From assembly GCF_023065955.2 (NCBI RefSeq), contig NC_079873.1, positions 14,460,566-14,524,565 of the forward strand: a stretch of DNA of 64,000 bases. The letters run 5' to 3'. The notes below the pieces were generated by a model. The model did not search any database and had not been told where the DNA came from. It saw nothing but the letters and a program-made list of their open reading frames with translations. Positions 1-11,560 of this stretch are shown here, piece by piece. The stretch is from Ursus arctos (Eukaryota; Chordata; Mammalia; Carnivora; Ursidae). Both the position numbers and the translations under genes were made by a program. Within the stretch, counting starts at the first letter, position 1. Each line of letters opens with the position of its first letter.

Positions 1-89
1 ATGCTCTTCTGTATTCCTAGTTTCAGTTAGCAGTGCCCCCAGTACATCTAGTAGTCAAGGCAGAAGTTTTGCAATCATCTAGACTTCTC

Positions 90-445
90 TGTGGGGCCTC
101 CCAACAGGCGGTGAAAGAATTCACCCAAGGCATCACCCAAAGGCGATGAAGTTTATTGAGTACATTGCATGGGAGTGGCAGGCAAAGGAGAGACCCTTTG
201 CTGTAAGGCAGTGGGGGTTTGTAGTTAAGGGGGAAGGTGAAGGAGGTGTGGGAAGTGTGAAATTTGTCTTATTTGGAACCTGTATCCAGGTATAAGTAAC
301 CCATTGGTCAGCTAGAGCTTTATGGATATTTTCAGGTGAGTCGCCTAATGGGCCTGTTTGTGTTCAGCCAGGAGGTAGGTGGTCACTATGGACCCTTCTA
401 CCTTATTCAGGTTTCTGTTGTTCAAGTTGGTGGCCTAAAAGCAAC
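90..445 (-). repeat. LTR-like fragment, family not assigned
   Basis: Features read on the minus strand resemble the 3' part of an ERV LTR: an AATAAA-type signal (TTTATT at 150), an 'agaattc' block and a CA-ending 'tgttgggaggcc' edge near 100. No coding part is seen. This is a tentative call. Confidence 0.4.
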
Positions 446-499
446 CTCTACATTCTCCATTTCTCTTTCATCAATTATTTTAAAATTGTCACTGTGTCT

Positions 500-730
500 G
501 TTTTTTTTTTTTTTTTTAAATGCCTTTTAAAAAAAATTTTAGAGCAAGAGCACATGCGTGCACCCGCGGGAGCCGGGGAAGGGGCAGAGGGAGAGGGGGA
601 GAGAGAATCTGAAACGGACTGCCTGCTGAGCACAGATCATGACTCAGGTCTCCTGACCCAGAGCTCTCTCTCATGATCTGAGCTGAGACCAAGAGTCCCA
701 CAATCAACTGACCGAGCTGCCCAGGTGCCC
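500..730 (-). repeat. SINEC (tRNA-Lys SINE), full body
   Basis: The element is flanked by a perfect 13-bp target duplication TGTCACTGTGTCT at 487-499 and 731-743. It is diverged in the A-tail and CT-rich body, hence an older copy. Confidence 0.9.
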
Positions 731-756
731 TGTCACTGTGTCTTTTGAGTACATCT

Positions 757-961
757 TTTAAAAAAAATTTATATGTTTAAACTATTTTATTTGTTTATGT
801 ATTTGAGAGAGAGAGAGAGTGAGCAAGAGGAAGAACACGAGCAGGGGGAGGGGCAGAGGGAGAGGGAGAAGCAGAAACCCCACTGAGCAGGGACTCTAGG
901 ATCATGACTTGAGCCTGAGCTAAAGGCAGATGCTTAACCGACTGAGCTGCCCAGGCGCCCC
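757..961 (-). repeat. SINEC, full body
   Basis: The GA-rich body leads into the tRNA-related head ending 'ccaggcgcccc'. It lies only about 14 bases after the preceding copy's duplication. Confidence 0.88.
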
Positions 962-1589
962 TGAATCATTTTCTAAATGTCTTAAGTCTATCCTCCTTTC
1001 TCTGTTCTCACTCTTGCTCCTTTAGTTGAGATTTTCATCCTTTTGTGCCTGGCCCCATCAGTCCAGTAGCATTCTGATTAGTGTTTCTGCCTTAACCCTC
1101 TTCCTGCCTCCATGGTGATTTTTCTGAAACAACACTGGTGAGTATTCACCTAAAAGGCTTCTCTTGATTTACTGTTGTCTCTGGCAGAGGACTTCAAAGT
1201 TCTAGTACTGTATGTAGTTGAATCCTTTCTTTAAGTATTGGTAAACATACCTGTGGCTTGATATACAGGGCTTTTTATGATTTAGTCTTAGCCTCATTTC
1301 TAGCCATTCCTGGACCTGTGCCCTGATTTCAGAGAAGCAGAATGACTTGAATTCTACAAATAGTCTTTTTTTTTTGCGCCTATTTTAGTACAAACTTTGC
1401 CTAGAATGCCTTTACCCCTTGTCTATTCAGTATTCTGTTCTTGTCTTAAAAATGTTACCTTAATCTCCTGAGTGATAGTGTCTTTTGTATGTTAGTGGGA
1501 TGATTCCTGGCAGAGTCCCTAGATAACTTTCTGGATGGGGCCTGGTCACCAGAAGGATAAGCCATGATTAAAAGGTTAGAGCTTTTTTT
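962..1589 (+). other. Intron sequence, no feature recognised
   Basis: Mixed-composition intron without a repeat or coding signature that I can name. Confidence 0.5.
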
Positions 1590-1821
1590 TTTCTTTTTCT
1601 TTTTTTAGGTTTTATTTATTTATTTATTTATTTTTAAAAGATGTTGTTTATTTATTTGACAGAGAGGGACAGCAAGAGAGAGAACACAAGCAGGAGGGAG
1701 CTGGAGAGGGAAAAGCAGGCTCCCCGATGAGCAGGAACCCGACACAGGCTTGATCCCAGAACGCTGGGATCATGACCTGAGCGAAGGCAGATACTTAAAA
1801 ACTGAGCCACCCAGGCACCCC
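1590..1821 (-). repeat. SINEC with long TTTA-rich tail
   Basis: The tail contains a (TTTA)n stretch at 1613-1633. The flanks 'tagagctttttt' and 'tagaactttttt' look like a mutated target duplication. Confidence 0.88.
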
Positions 1822-1834
1822 TAGAACTTTTTTT

Positions 1835-1928
1835 TAAAAGTAAGCTCTTTGTCCAAAGTAGGGCTTGAATTCACAACCCCAAGATCAAGAGTCATATGCT
1901 TTACTGACTAAGCCAGCCAGGTGCTCCT
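1835..1928 (-). repeat. Short tRNA-head SINE
   Basis: Only the tRNA-related part is present ('gggcttgaattcacaacccc' through 'ccagccaggtgctcc'), without the GA-rich body. This is the short carnivoran tRNA-SINE form. Confidence 0.8.
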
Positions 1929-2035
1929 AGGTTAGAACTTTCAGCTCCCTTCTCCTACCCCTTATTGCTGGGGAAGGGAGAGAGGCTGGAGATTGAGTTT
2001 AGTTATCAATGGTCAGTGATAAGAGCATCACGCCT

Positions 2036-2264
2036 ACATAATGAAACCCTCATAAAAACCCCTTAAAAAACTGGGTTTGGGGAACTTCTGGATTGGTGAA
2101 CACTCCGATGTGCTTGGAGGATGGTGCACCCTAAGAGGGCATGGAAGCCCTTTGTGCTTTCCCCCCACCCCCCAATACCTTGTTCTATTCATCTCTTCCA
2201 TTTGGTTTTCCTGAGTTAAGTAAGTATCCTTTATAATAAACCAGCAATGGTAATTGATGTGAAA
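2036..2264 (+). repeat. Old interspersed element, left part (continues at 2836)
   Basis: The text 'aaactgggtttggggaactt ... aataaaccagcaatg' is a widespread mammalian repeat I recognise by sight but cannot assign to a family. It is interrupted by the LTR at 2265-2835. Confidence 0.55.
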
Positions 2265-2835
2265 TGTTGGGGTCCAGGAGCAAACAGTCACGAAAGAATT
2301 CTTGAGATGTCTTCAGTGGTAAAAGGGTGGTTTTATTAAAGCACCAGGAAAGGACCTGTGGGCAGAAAGAGCTGTCCTTGGGTTGTAAGGAGCTGCTGAT
2401 TATATACTTTCAAGTTGGGAGGAGGTTAGGGATAGTGTAAGTCCCTAAGAAATTTGAAAACAAGGTTTCCAGGGCCTTGAGGGGTCATTTAGTACACCTA
2501 GTAAAACCTTAGTCATGAGACCCTTCAGATGTGTATCAGTGGGCCATATTTTTGGAGGATGATTGCTAACCTATATCTTGGCAGGGGTGGGGGAACTAGG
2601 GTGGGTGAGGGGTGGGTAAAGATAAAGGAAGTTTCCAAAGGGATTTTTACTGGATCCTGGAGGTTGGATCGATGTCAAGCTAAGGTTGCCTTTTGCCTTT
2701 AGCAGAGTATTTACATTGTGGCAATTGAGTTCCTGGAGGAAGATCGCTCTGCCTGTCTCAAGTACTTGTCAATGGGCTATAAATAATAAGGAAGTTTAAT
2801 TTTTTCCCCTATATTTTGCCTTTGTGTTCCTCACA
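2265..2835 (-). mobile_element. Solo LTR of an endogenous retrovirus
   Basis: Read on the minus strand, the 571-bp unit begins TGTGAGGAAC and ends CCCCAACA, the usual TG...CA frame. It contains an AATAAA signal about 65 bases before its end (TTTATT at 2333-2338). No gag, pol or env sequence flanks it, so it is a recombined solo LTR. A target duplication could not be settled by eye. Confidence 0.75.
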
Positions 2836-3135
2836 TCAGTAAGTGTTTCCTGAGTTCTGTGAGTCATTCTAGGAAATATCAAACCTGAGGAGGAGTTGGT
2901 GGGAACCCTCAAAGTTTTAGCCAAGTTGAACATAAGAACAGGTGGCCTGGGGACCTGGGACTTATGACTGGTGTCTAAAGTTAAGTCTGTGGGACCAACC
3001 GTTTAAACCTGTGAAGTCTGATGTTAACTCTCAGTTGTTGGTGTTAGAATGGATTGTAGGGACACCCAGTTGTTGCCAGAGAATTGGCGTTGGAAGATGC
3101 CACATATTTGGTGTGGGGTCACAACCCCAGTTTAT
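2836..3135 (+). repeat. Old interspersed element, right part
   Basis: The text resumes the element seen before the LTR ('gtgtttcctgagttctgtga ... acacccagttg ... cacatatttggtg'). Confidence 0.55.
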
Positions 3136-3342
3136 AAATGGAAACAAACCAAAGCTTCAGCTCAACATTAAGTTCGTATGTAGGAGAGCTGTAATTCAAA
3201 AGTCCATTTTAACCATAATTTTGTTTTATTTTTTTAATTGTAATTTCCTTGAAGGAAAGAACCTATCTTTCATTTTAACATACTAAATTTTAATTTATTT
3301 TAAATTTTGAATTTTTTATTACTTATTATATGTTCAGATCTC

Positions 3343-3543
3343 TCTTTTTAAAGATTTATTTGTTTTAGAGAGAGAGAGCGAGCATGAGCAGGAGGGGTGG
3401 AAGGAGAGGGAGAGAGAATCTCAAGCAGACTCCATGCTGAGCCTGGAGGCCAACGCTGTGCTTGATTTTAATGACTCTGAGATCACCACCCCAGCCAAAA
3501 CCAAGAGTCTAACACTCAACCAACTCTATCACCTAGGCGCCCC
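3343..3543 (-). repeat. SINEC, diverged
   Basis: Flanked by the target duplication TCAGATCTCT (about 3333 and 3544). The body is diverged, for example in the tRNA-like head. Confidence 0.87.
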
Positions 3544-4689
3544 TCAGATCTCTTGAACTTAATTGAATGCTCTCATCAATTAATCGCCTTGATGGATTAC
3601 TTGTGATTTTTACTGTTATTTGTTGGGTCAAAGTATTGTTACTCTTCTAAGGTTAGCAGGACAGATAGCTGACTGAGGAGGTTTAAGATCTTTAGCTTGA
3701 TTTTCTTAAGTTCCTTCTATGTTTTAAGTAGGACACAAATATCTCTAAATAAAAATAACTTCTTCCCAACCCATTTGGAAAATACCCCAGACTTTTTCAT
3801 GCCTTGTGAAGTTGTTGCTGTCTAGTTATCATTACTATTTGTTTATTCCCTTTAACATAAGTGACCCTCCCAGGAATAGTTTAATCACCAGATGTTTGGC
3901 TAGCAGCATTCCACTTATTCTGGTTTTGTGGTTTTTCTGAGATAGGTTGAAAGGTAATCATTCCATTCCTTCTCTTGTTCTAAAGTGATTTTACTCAGTT
4001 GCTCTTGAAACTTACTTTGGTAAGTGATTTGGAACCATAATGAAAAGAGAGAGGGGAGGGTATTGTATTTTATACTGGTTCTTTAGGAATTGACGATTTT
4101 GACACTCATTTTCAGTTTGAGAGGTTCTGAGTTTTTAGAAAAGAAATTGTGGGATTTGAAAGCTACAAGGGACCTCACAGATCATCCAACAGAGGAGCTT
4201 TATTTTTTTTAACTGAGGAAATGAAAGTTGTCAAGATCAACTGTAAGTCTGATACTTTGCCTTGGTGAGAAAAACCCAGGCTTTAGAATCTCTTTGATGA
4301 ATCTCCAGTCTACAGTCAAATCAGTCACAAGGACCAGGAATCTGGATAGATAATAAAGAAGATCAATTTGTGGCAGCATTAACACTGTTCAGCCTGGAAT
4401 CATCCTTTGTGAATTTTCCAAATTATTGGCAGTGTTTGAAAACACTTCATGTCTTCAGGTCCAGTAAACTCAACCATGTATTTTTATACTTTTCAATTAG
4501 TAGACTTTTCAGACTTCCAAAAAATAGCAATAAATATCCTTTTTCAAATATAATTTTATGGAGAACCAGTATACAAAACAGATATAGTGGTATTTAATTA
4601 GAATACAATTTTAAGTATAATTTTGATTTATTGGAAAATTAGTGAAAACTCAAATTTGTGAAATAGACATATTTCCCTTCTTTCTCTAG
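3544..4689 (+). other. Intron sequence, no feature recognised
   Basis: AT-rich sequence with no convincing coding frame or repeat. The 75-codon open frame at 4370 has no recognisable motif. Confidence 0.45.
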
Positions 4690-5040
4690 CTTAAAAAAAT
4701 GGAATGGATGTACCACAGTTCATTTAACCAGGCCCCTATTGATGCATACTTAAAGGTTGTTTCCATTCTTTTGCTTTTACAAACATTACTGCTGTGAATT
4801 ATGTATGTTTATCTCTGTGTATGTATGTGTGTTTCTGATGATCAAGTTTCTAGAAATTTGATTGCTGTGTCATTAGAATACGTTTGTTTTTAGTTTTGAA
4901 AGATATTATCAAATTAGCCTCCAAAAATTATATACATTCCCACTAGCAATGTATGAATAAGCGTAACTTTCTCACGCTCTCATCCACATGGCATGTTAAT
5001 TTTGTTTTTTGCTAATCTGAGAAATTGAATCTCACTGTAG

Positions 5041-5154
5041 TTTTTAAAAAAATTATATTTATTAAAATAATCTCTACACCCAACGTGGGGCTTGATCCCA
5101 CAACCCTGAGATCAAGAATCCTGTGCTCTACTCACTGACCCAGCCACGCACCCC
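5041..5154 (-). repeat. Short tRNA-head SINE
   Basis: Flanked by GAATCTCACTGTAGTTTT and GAATCTCAGTGTAGTTTT, a target duplication with one mismatch. Confidence 0.87.
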
Positions 5155-5273
5155 GAATCTCAGTGTAGTTTTAATATTCAGTTTTTATTATATGTAAAGT
5201 TGAGTAATGTTTTATGTGTTTGCCATTTGTGTTTCCTTTACTGTGAACTATTTGTTCATAGCACTTTGCCCAT

Positions 5274-5502
5274 TTTATTTATTTATTTATTTATTTTTAA
5301 AGATGTATTTATTTTAGAGAAAGTGCCTGAGAGTGATCAGGGGGAGGGGCCGAGAGAGAGGGAGAGAAATCCTCAAGCTGAGTCCCTGCTGAGCACAGAT
5401 CCTGATGTGGGGCCTGATCCCCGCCCCCCAGGATCCTGAGATCATGACCTGAGCTGAAATCAAGAGTCAGATGCTTAACCAAAGGAGCCTCCCAGGCGTC
5501 TC
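5274..5502 (-). repeat. SINEC, full body
   Basis: Duplicated flank GCACTTTGCCCATTTTA lies on both sides and marks an insertion into the older L1. Confidence 0.9.
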
Positions 5503-5911
5503 GCACTTTGCCCATTTTAAAAATTGGGTTTTTTGAGCAGTAGGAATCTTTTATGTGTTAGGATATTAACTCTTTGTGATATAAGTTGCAAATTCTTTTC
5601 ATCAGTTTTTAATTTTTCTTTTCCCTTTGTTTTTTTTCTGTTTAATTTTTATGGATATCTAAATGCAAACTTAACATGGCTAAAGTAGAATCCTGAATTT
5701 CCCCCCTCCTCCCTTCCTTTAATCTGCTTTTCTAGTTTTCCTCAATCAAGAAACAACCTCCATCTACTCATAGCCCAAACTCCAAACCAAGAAGTTATCC
5801 TTGATTTCTCTTTCTCTCTCTCTCTTTTTTTTGGAGGGGGATTTTTTTCCCTTTTGAGTGTAGGCGCTGTGGGGTGGTACACAGTACAGAGATTTGGAAT
5901 AAGGCTTTGCA

Positions 5912-6015
5912 ATTTTTTTTTTTTTTTTACGTAAACTACCCTCAGTGTGAGGCTCGAACTCATGACCCCAACATCAAGAGTCACATGCTCTTTCCATTGA
6001 GCCAGACATGCGCCC
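5912..6015 (-). repeat. Short tRNA-head SINE
   Basis: T-run followed by the tRNA-like head ('aggctcgaactcatgacccc' to 'gagccagacatgcgccc'). Confidence 0.8.
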
Positions 6016-6439
6016 ATCCTTGTTTTCTCTTATACTTCCCATCTCTAATCCATCCTGAATTGTATTGGTTTCCCCTCCAAATATATATCTTAATCTATTC
6101 ATTTTCTTTCTATTCACCAACTAAGTCCATCCTGCCCTAATTCTTCACCTGGGTGTCTGCTGTGGCTTTCTACTTGTTATACCCCCAAACTGGCACCTCC
6201 TCTTCCATGTAATGAGCCGTCCGCTTCTCTGTAGCTTATATGATTTTTTCCAAACACATATCATCTGATTGTCATACCACCCCCTGAACCCACCCCTCCC
6301 ATTGTTCAAAACCCTCCTCTGTCTCCTTGTGTCTTATGATAAAGTTGATTATAACTATGTAAAATAACCTAATCTCTTTCTCCAGTCTCACCTCGTACTA
6401 GGTTTTTAACTACCCCACCCCCGCCACCTTTGAGTCTCT

Positions 6440-6800
6440 TGTCTCTGTCATGTTCCCTTCTGACTTGGGACTTTCACATAAATTGTTCTCTCCTGGAGCA
6501 TTCCTCCTCCTCCATAAGTTTATGTCTTATTGTCCTATAGATCTTAGCTCATTGGACACTTTCTCTGGAAAAGCCAACCTTCCCTAATTAGGTGGCAACC
6601 CTCTTACGAGCCCTTGTAGCACCTTATATTTCTTTTCCATAGGACTTAATATTTGCAATTTTATGATTATTGCATGATTCTTTGATAAACTCCTTGAAAT
6701 AAAAAGTCTTGTCTGTTTCCTTTACTGATACGTTCCTAGTGTCTATTCCAGTGCCTAGCATATGGTTAGCTCTTAAGACATTTATTGAATGATTGGTTAA
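6440..6800 (+). repeat. L2 3' end
   Basis: Typical L2 terminal text is visible: 'tccttgaaataaaaagtctt', 'ccagtgcctagcatatggtt' and 'acatttattgaatgattgg'. It is sense to CDKL5. Confidence 0.7.
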
Positions 6801-7315
6801 TTAAAAGTTCTCAGGTATAGTGTTTACAGAATGTACCATTTTATCCTTTCTGAAAAATGTGACTACTTTTGCTCTAGGCCAGTCTTTCTTATCTTTTCTG
6901 TAGGACTTGCCCAATACCACTAAGGTTCAGCAGTCTTATCTCTGAAGTCTTAAAGCATTTCAGGGATGGAATGTATCTAGGCCAATGGTCTTGATTTCAT
7001 TTAAATCCTATGAGTGTTCTTCAAGAGTCTTGGACTTCAGTTCCTTCTATCTTTTTTCATGTGAATTTTAGGTTTTTGTTTGTTTTGTTTTTGAGTAGAG
7101 GACAATAACTTAGATCTATCTTCTGATCCACATCAACTCAGCAATATCTAGGTGGTCCCCAACTTTCGTAAATTTATTTTAAAATCAGTTATTTGGAATT
7201 TGGAGGTCAGAACAAATTATCCCATGGAAACCATGATAAAGTTGATACTGATATATTCATGCAAGTACCTTCAAAACCTTTTTAACCAATAGTGTGTCTT
7301 AAATAGTACAATATT
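6801..7315 (+). other. Intron sequence, no feature recognised
   Basis: Unremarkable intron text between L2 and the next SINE. Confidence 0.45.
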
Positions 7316-7425
7316 GGGGTGCTTGGTTGGCTCAGTTGAAAGAGCATGCAACTCTTGATTTCAGGGTCATGAATTCAAGCCCCATGTGGGGTTGTAGAGG
7401 TTACTTAAGTAAAAACTTAAAAAAT
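7316..7425 (+). repeat. Short tRNA-head SINE
   Basis: Flanked by the target duplication TAGTACAATATT. It starts 'ggggtgcttggttggctcag' and ends in an A-rich tail. Confidence 0.88.
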
Positions 7426-8500
7426 AATAGTACAATATTAGTATGAACCTGAATTTCTCTGATCCGAGTTTAGCTCTTTTTTTCAGTCTGAATTCTGAGG
7501 CCCTCGGAGTCTCAGAAAACTAAAGAGTTCTGTAGGATTGGCAGTGCTTAGGCGAAATATCAAGTAGCCGGGTAGAAGGAGATCCATTGAGTTGTTACTG
7601 AATTTCCTACTTTGTGGATGGATTGTAAAGGTAGAGTGGGGAGGTAAGCTACACGTTTGGAAGTTTGAGTTTATGTTATTAAACTGTGTGTATATGTTAC
7701 TCGTGATAGTCAAATATCAATTGGATTTAATAATGGGAATTGATTTATAGAGAATGGATTGATAAATCGCTTTTTCCACTATTGGTAGAATAAAGCAAAA
7801 TTATTAATTATGGGTGATGTCACATCTAGGAGGAAAACTAGTGCATTTTCTCCTTACTTACATGTAACATGGAGAAATTCTCTAGGGAGAGTAATTGGGA
7901 TTTTTTTTTTTTGGCAAGGCTGTGCTTTCCATGAACATGGTTTCTTTCTATACATGGATCATGAGTTTTAAGATACTTTCAAACCATTTAAACTTTCTTA
8001 TAACAAGTTTTGTCATGTACCAAATTCATTCCTGTGCAGTTTTCAGTGACAAAATGGTTCTCTCATTTGTATGTATAAAAACAATGCCAGAGATGAGAAC
8101 AAAACTTATGATTCAACTGATTTTGTATTCTCTTTGGGAAGAAAAGACCCATTGAGATGAAGATTATAATTTCAGCACAAAGGAAACATTCAAGGCTCAG
8201 GCAACTCTTAAATTCAATACTAATAATACATGAAATAAATTAGAAGCTTTACGTTTCTGTCAGTTCTTGTAGGTACTTGCTTGCCAATACAGAGACAAGT
8301 TTGCTTAATTCTAGGTGTATTTCTTAGTGCAGAACACATCCACTTTAAAGTTTATTCTGCTATTTGTTTACAAAGTTAATACTAATTAAAAAAACTCAAG
8401 ATTTTTGAGAGATTCTTAGAATTTTCATGTTGGAAGGGATCTTAGAGGACATCTGGTTTAGTGCATGACTTTTCTACTATGGCCAGGCCAAATTGCATCC
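7426..8500 (+). other. Intron sequence, no feature recognised
   Basis: AT-rich unique-looking sequence; nothing I can support. Confidence 0.45.
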
Positions 8501-8940
8501 AGCGGCCTCTTCCTGCCCCCTGCTGGTCCCCTTCTTGTCTGCTGTGCTTCAGATTACAGGTCTTTGTTCCTTGAAATTATCAAACTCTGTGGGTCTTTCT
8601 ACTTCCTGGAACGCTCTTCACCCATCCCTGTTCCTGTGGTTTGTTTCTTTACATTAAACAGATTTTGCTCCAGTGTCAACTCTTCAGACAGGCCTTTCCC
8701 AGACCACCCTATCTAAAAGAGGGATGTGGGCCCCCCCCCCCCCCCATTTTCAAAAGACTGTTTCCTTTCCTTTATAATACTTGTCAGTGCCTGGAATGAT
8801 CATGTTTATTTATTTATTGTCTCTCTCCCCTCATTAAGCTCCATGAGAGCAGGGGCCTTATCTGTTGTTCACCGCTGTATCCTGAAGCATCTACAGCGGG
8901 CTGGCCCACTGCAGGTATCTGACAGGTATTTATAAGAATG
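8500..8940 (+). repeat. L2 3' end with internal poly-C run
   Basis: L2 text such as 'aagctccatgagagcagggg' and 'gttcaccgctgtatcc' is clear. A run of about 16 C at 8731-8746 interrupts it. Confidence 0.72.
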
Positions 8941-9400
8941 CATGAGTAACCATTGATGGTTTATTGATGTCCAGTCACTACTCAGCTGACGTCTGTCTCC
9001 TTTTCACTTGTACCTCTGATCTTAGTTCTTCCCCCTAAAATAACCAAATCATCTGCTCTATTCCCTCTTTTTCAAAGAGTCTTCAGACATTTAGATGTCC
9101 GTCATCTCTCATCAAAGCCAGACTTGCCCAGTTTTCTTACCAGCTCCTTGTCTGGCATAGTTTTAGAGTGTGGTCATCATCCAGGTTGTCCATCACTGAG
9201 AGTTTTTGGTTTTGTTGATACCCGAAACTAGAGACCGTATATTGTATGAAGTCTGAACCTCAGAGAGAGTTCAGTTAAACTTTTCTGGTTCATGTAATAC
9301 TGAAATGCTTTATCTTTGATAAAAAGTGATCTTTTACTTTCATATAAATGACCAAGAATCTGTTCATACCTGATGTCATTATCAGAATTAACTCTTGACT
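8941..9400 (+). other. Intron sequence, no feature recognised
   Basis: No named repeat or coding signal seen. Confidence 0.4.
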
Positions 9401-9930
9401 TCTTAAAAATTTGTTTTATTGAGGAATATAACATAGAAATACATAAAACATTAATGTACACTCTAATGAATGTCTATTTAACTACCATTGAAGTCAAGAA
9501 AATAGAGCATTACTAGTGTCTCAGAAAGCCCTCTATCTTATCTCTTGTCAATCTTAACTCTTCCCTACCAGTAATATCCTGATTTTTTTTTTAAAGATTT
9601 TTATTTATTTATTCGACAGAGATAGAGACAGCCAGCGAGAGAGGGAACACAAGCAGGGAGAGTGGAGAGGAAGAAGCAGGCTCATAGCGGAGGAGCCTGA
9701 TGTGGGACTCGATCCCATAACGCCGGGATCATGCCCTGAGCTGAAGGCAGACGCCCAACCGCTGTGCCACCCAGGCGCCCCAGTAATATCCTGATTTTTA
9801 TAAGAAACCCTTCATTGGTCACTTAACTTTTTAGGAATAGACTTACCACTTATGTATGCATACCTAAACCATGTAGTTTGTCGTTCAGCTTTGCCTGTTT
9901 TAAGACTGTGTATAAATGAAATGATACTAT
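9401..9930 (-). repeat. Old L1-type 3' end, antisense
   Basis: 'tttattgaggaatataacat' opens reverse-complement L1 3' text; a young SINE splits it at 9583. Confidence 0.5.
9583..9781 (-). repeat. SINEC, young arctoid-type subfamily
   Basis: Flanked by AGTAATATCCTGATTTTT on both sides, a perfect duplication. The body carries 'cataacgccgggatcatgcc' and 'acagccagcgagagagggaa', the diagnostic young form. Confidence 0.93.
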
Positions 9931-9934
9931 TGTA

Positions 9935-10125
9935 TTGGTTTTCTGTTGTTTTGTAATCAATTACTACAAGTTTAGCAGCTTAAAGCGGCATCCATATATT
10001 AGCTCACAGTTCTGTAGGTCAAAAGTGTGGGCATGGTGTGGCTGGGGTCTCTGCTCAGGATATTATAAGCCTGTGACCAGACGTTAGCTGGGCCGAGTTC
10101 TTTTTCCCTTGATTAGTTTCAAAGT
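9935..10125 (+). repeat. Old interspersed repeat, family not assigned
   Basis: The text 'attagctcacagttctgtag ... ggcatggtgtggctggggtc' belongs to a mammalian repeat I have seen often but cannot name with confidence. Confidence 0.45.
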
Positions 10126-10129
10126 TTAT

Positions 10130-11060
10130 TTCTAAGATCCAGCTCTTTTTTTCTTTTTAATCTCTTTATTGTTTGTTTTCTATTTCATGAATTTCTATTC
10201 TTGATTATTTCTTTATATTTTCTTTGGATTTATTTTGCTGTTTTTTTTTTAACCTCTTGATATTGATGCTTAGTTATTTTAATTTTTTAATATTTTGTGA
10301 TATATGCATGTATAAGACTCTCAGTCCCCACCACCCCCAGCATTGCTTCAGCTTCTTCCCATAAATTTATTTTTTTGTTAATTTAAAAAAAAATAAGCTC
10401 CATGCCCAACGTGGGGCTTGAACTCGCGACTCGGAGATAAAGAGATACATGCTCTACCAACTGAGCCAGCAGGTGCCCCGTATTTTTCTTATTTTTAATT
10501 GTCTATTGTGATTTGTTTTTTGACTGAATTATGGATTAATTTAAGAGTATTAATTTTCAAACGTATGAATATTCTCTAGTTATTTCTTTTGTGATCAATT
10601 TCTTGCCTATTTGCGTGGTGCAGGGAGAACCTTGTACTTCAGTTTTTGTAGTTTGTTTTGAACTGTGTTATGACCTAGCACATTATCAGTTTTTATAAAT
10701 ATTCTGTGTGCGCTTGGGGGAGGAAAAAAGCATTCTAAAGTTCTTTGCTACAGTCTACAATGTTCATTTGTAGTTTAAAAAATACGTCCAAAATGGTCTG
10801 TATCCTGATCTTTCTCTTTAAATTGTCTTTTGAGTTCCTTTGCTGTTTTTCTCTTTCAGTTCTAGAATTCTCACTTATTTTTCAAATTTGGTCTTATACC
10901 TTTTGGACTTACTAGTTCTGTCAAAATGTTCAACCCTTGGGTTTTTAGTAATTCAGCCTGTAGTTTTATAGGCTATTCCTGATAATTCCGATATTATCAT
11001 CTTTCTGGGTCATTTTCTGTTTTGGTCATTTCTGTTTGGCTCTTGATCTTGGTATCTTAT
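10130..11060 (-). repeat. Old L1 ORF2/ORF1 fragment, antisense
   Basis: Reverse-complement ORF2 text ('ttctttggatttattttgct', 'gacctagcacattatcag') is interrupted by a short SINE at 10383. Confidence 0.7.
10383..10479 (-). repeat. Short tRNA-head SINE
   Basis: tRNA-like head from 'cccaacgtggggcttgaact' to 'gagccagcaggtgcccc'; inserted into an L1. Confidence 0.83.
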
Positions 11061-11149
11061 TATGTACTGCTCAGCGTAAAGGAGAAAGTATCTGTAGCAA
11101 TATTGTGAGGCCCACGTTGATGTTATTTTCCTGCAGAGACTTGGTTTTT

Positions 11150-11560
11150 TTTCACACTCCCCCTTTGCAAACACCAGACAACCCATGACATTACCAGTCT
11201 GAATGTAGGACCACCTCAGTAAGGTAGCGGTTTATTTTGGTAACATGAAACTAATTCAAGTCTGTCCAAGGGCTGATTTATTTCTGGTTTCCTTCATCCT
11301 GGGAGTGTAACTCTGAGGTTTCTGCTTTAAGTGGTGTCTTATCAAACTTCCTCCTTTTGGCACTCTTGCCTTTGACTTTTGCTTCTGGATTTTTAAAGGT
11401 TTTAAGAACATTCCCCCCCCCCCCTTTTTTTTTCTGGATCTTCAAGTGCTTGAGAGCTGAAACCATTTTGGGTGGTTTGGATTACATCTCTGGGTCCAAT
11501 TCTTTTGCCTTGATTTCAACCAGCTAATTCTTTACAATCTTGCCTTTGGGGCTTTTAGGC
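11150..11560 (-). pseudogene. Candidate processed pseudogene of a lysine-rich (nucleolar-type) protein
   Basis: On the minus strand the text reads as a basic protein C-terminus. Blocks such as KGKIVKN, LVEIKAKELDPE and SKPPK are separated by in-frame stops. They lead into an open stretch of 62 codons (11466 to 11278) with FKNPEAKVKGKSAKRRKFDK and a stop. A homopolymer (minus-strand A/G run near 11410-11430) probably hides a length change. Past the stop there is AATAAA (TTTATT at about 11231) and then an eight-A run (T run at 11145-11152), as expected of a retrocopy tail. I could not identify the parent gene. A chance open frame is the alternative. Confidence 0.45.

Larger units (their letters stand above)
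4690..5610 (-). repeat. Old L1 3' end, antisense, split by two SINEs
   Basis: Reverse-complement L1 3' text is visible ('acattactgctgtgaatta', 'cattcccactagcaatgtat', 'ttgcccattttaaaaattgg'). SINEs at 5041 and 5274 interrupt it. Confidence 0.75.

Noticed and set aside
7316..7425. Possible tRNA-Lys gene (and similar short copies at 10383, 43201, 44899)
   Set aside because: The heads are tRNA-derived, but they lack an intact cloverleaf, carry A-tails and have target duplications: they are SINEs.
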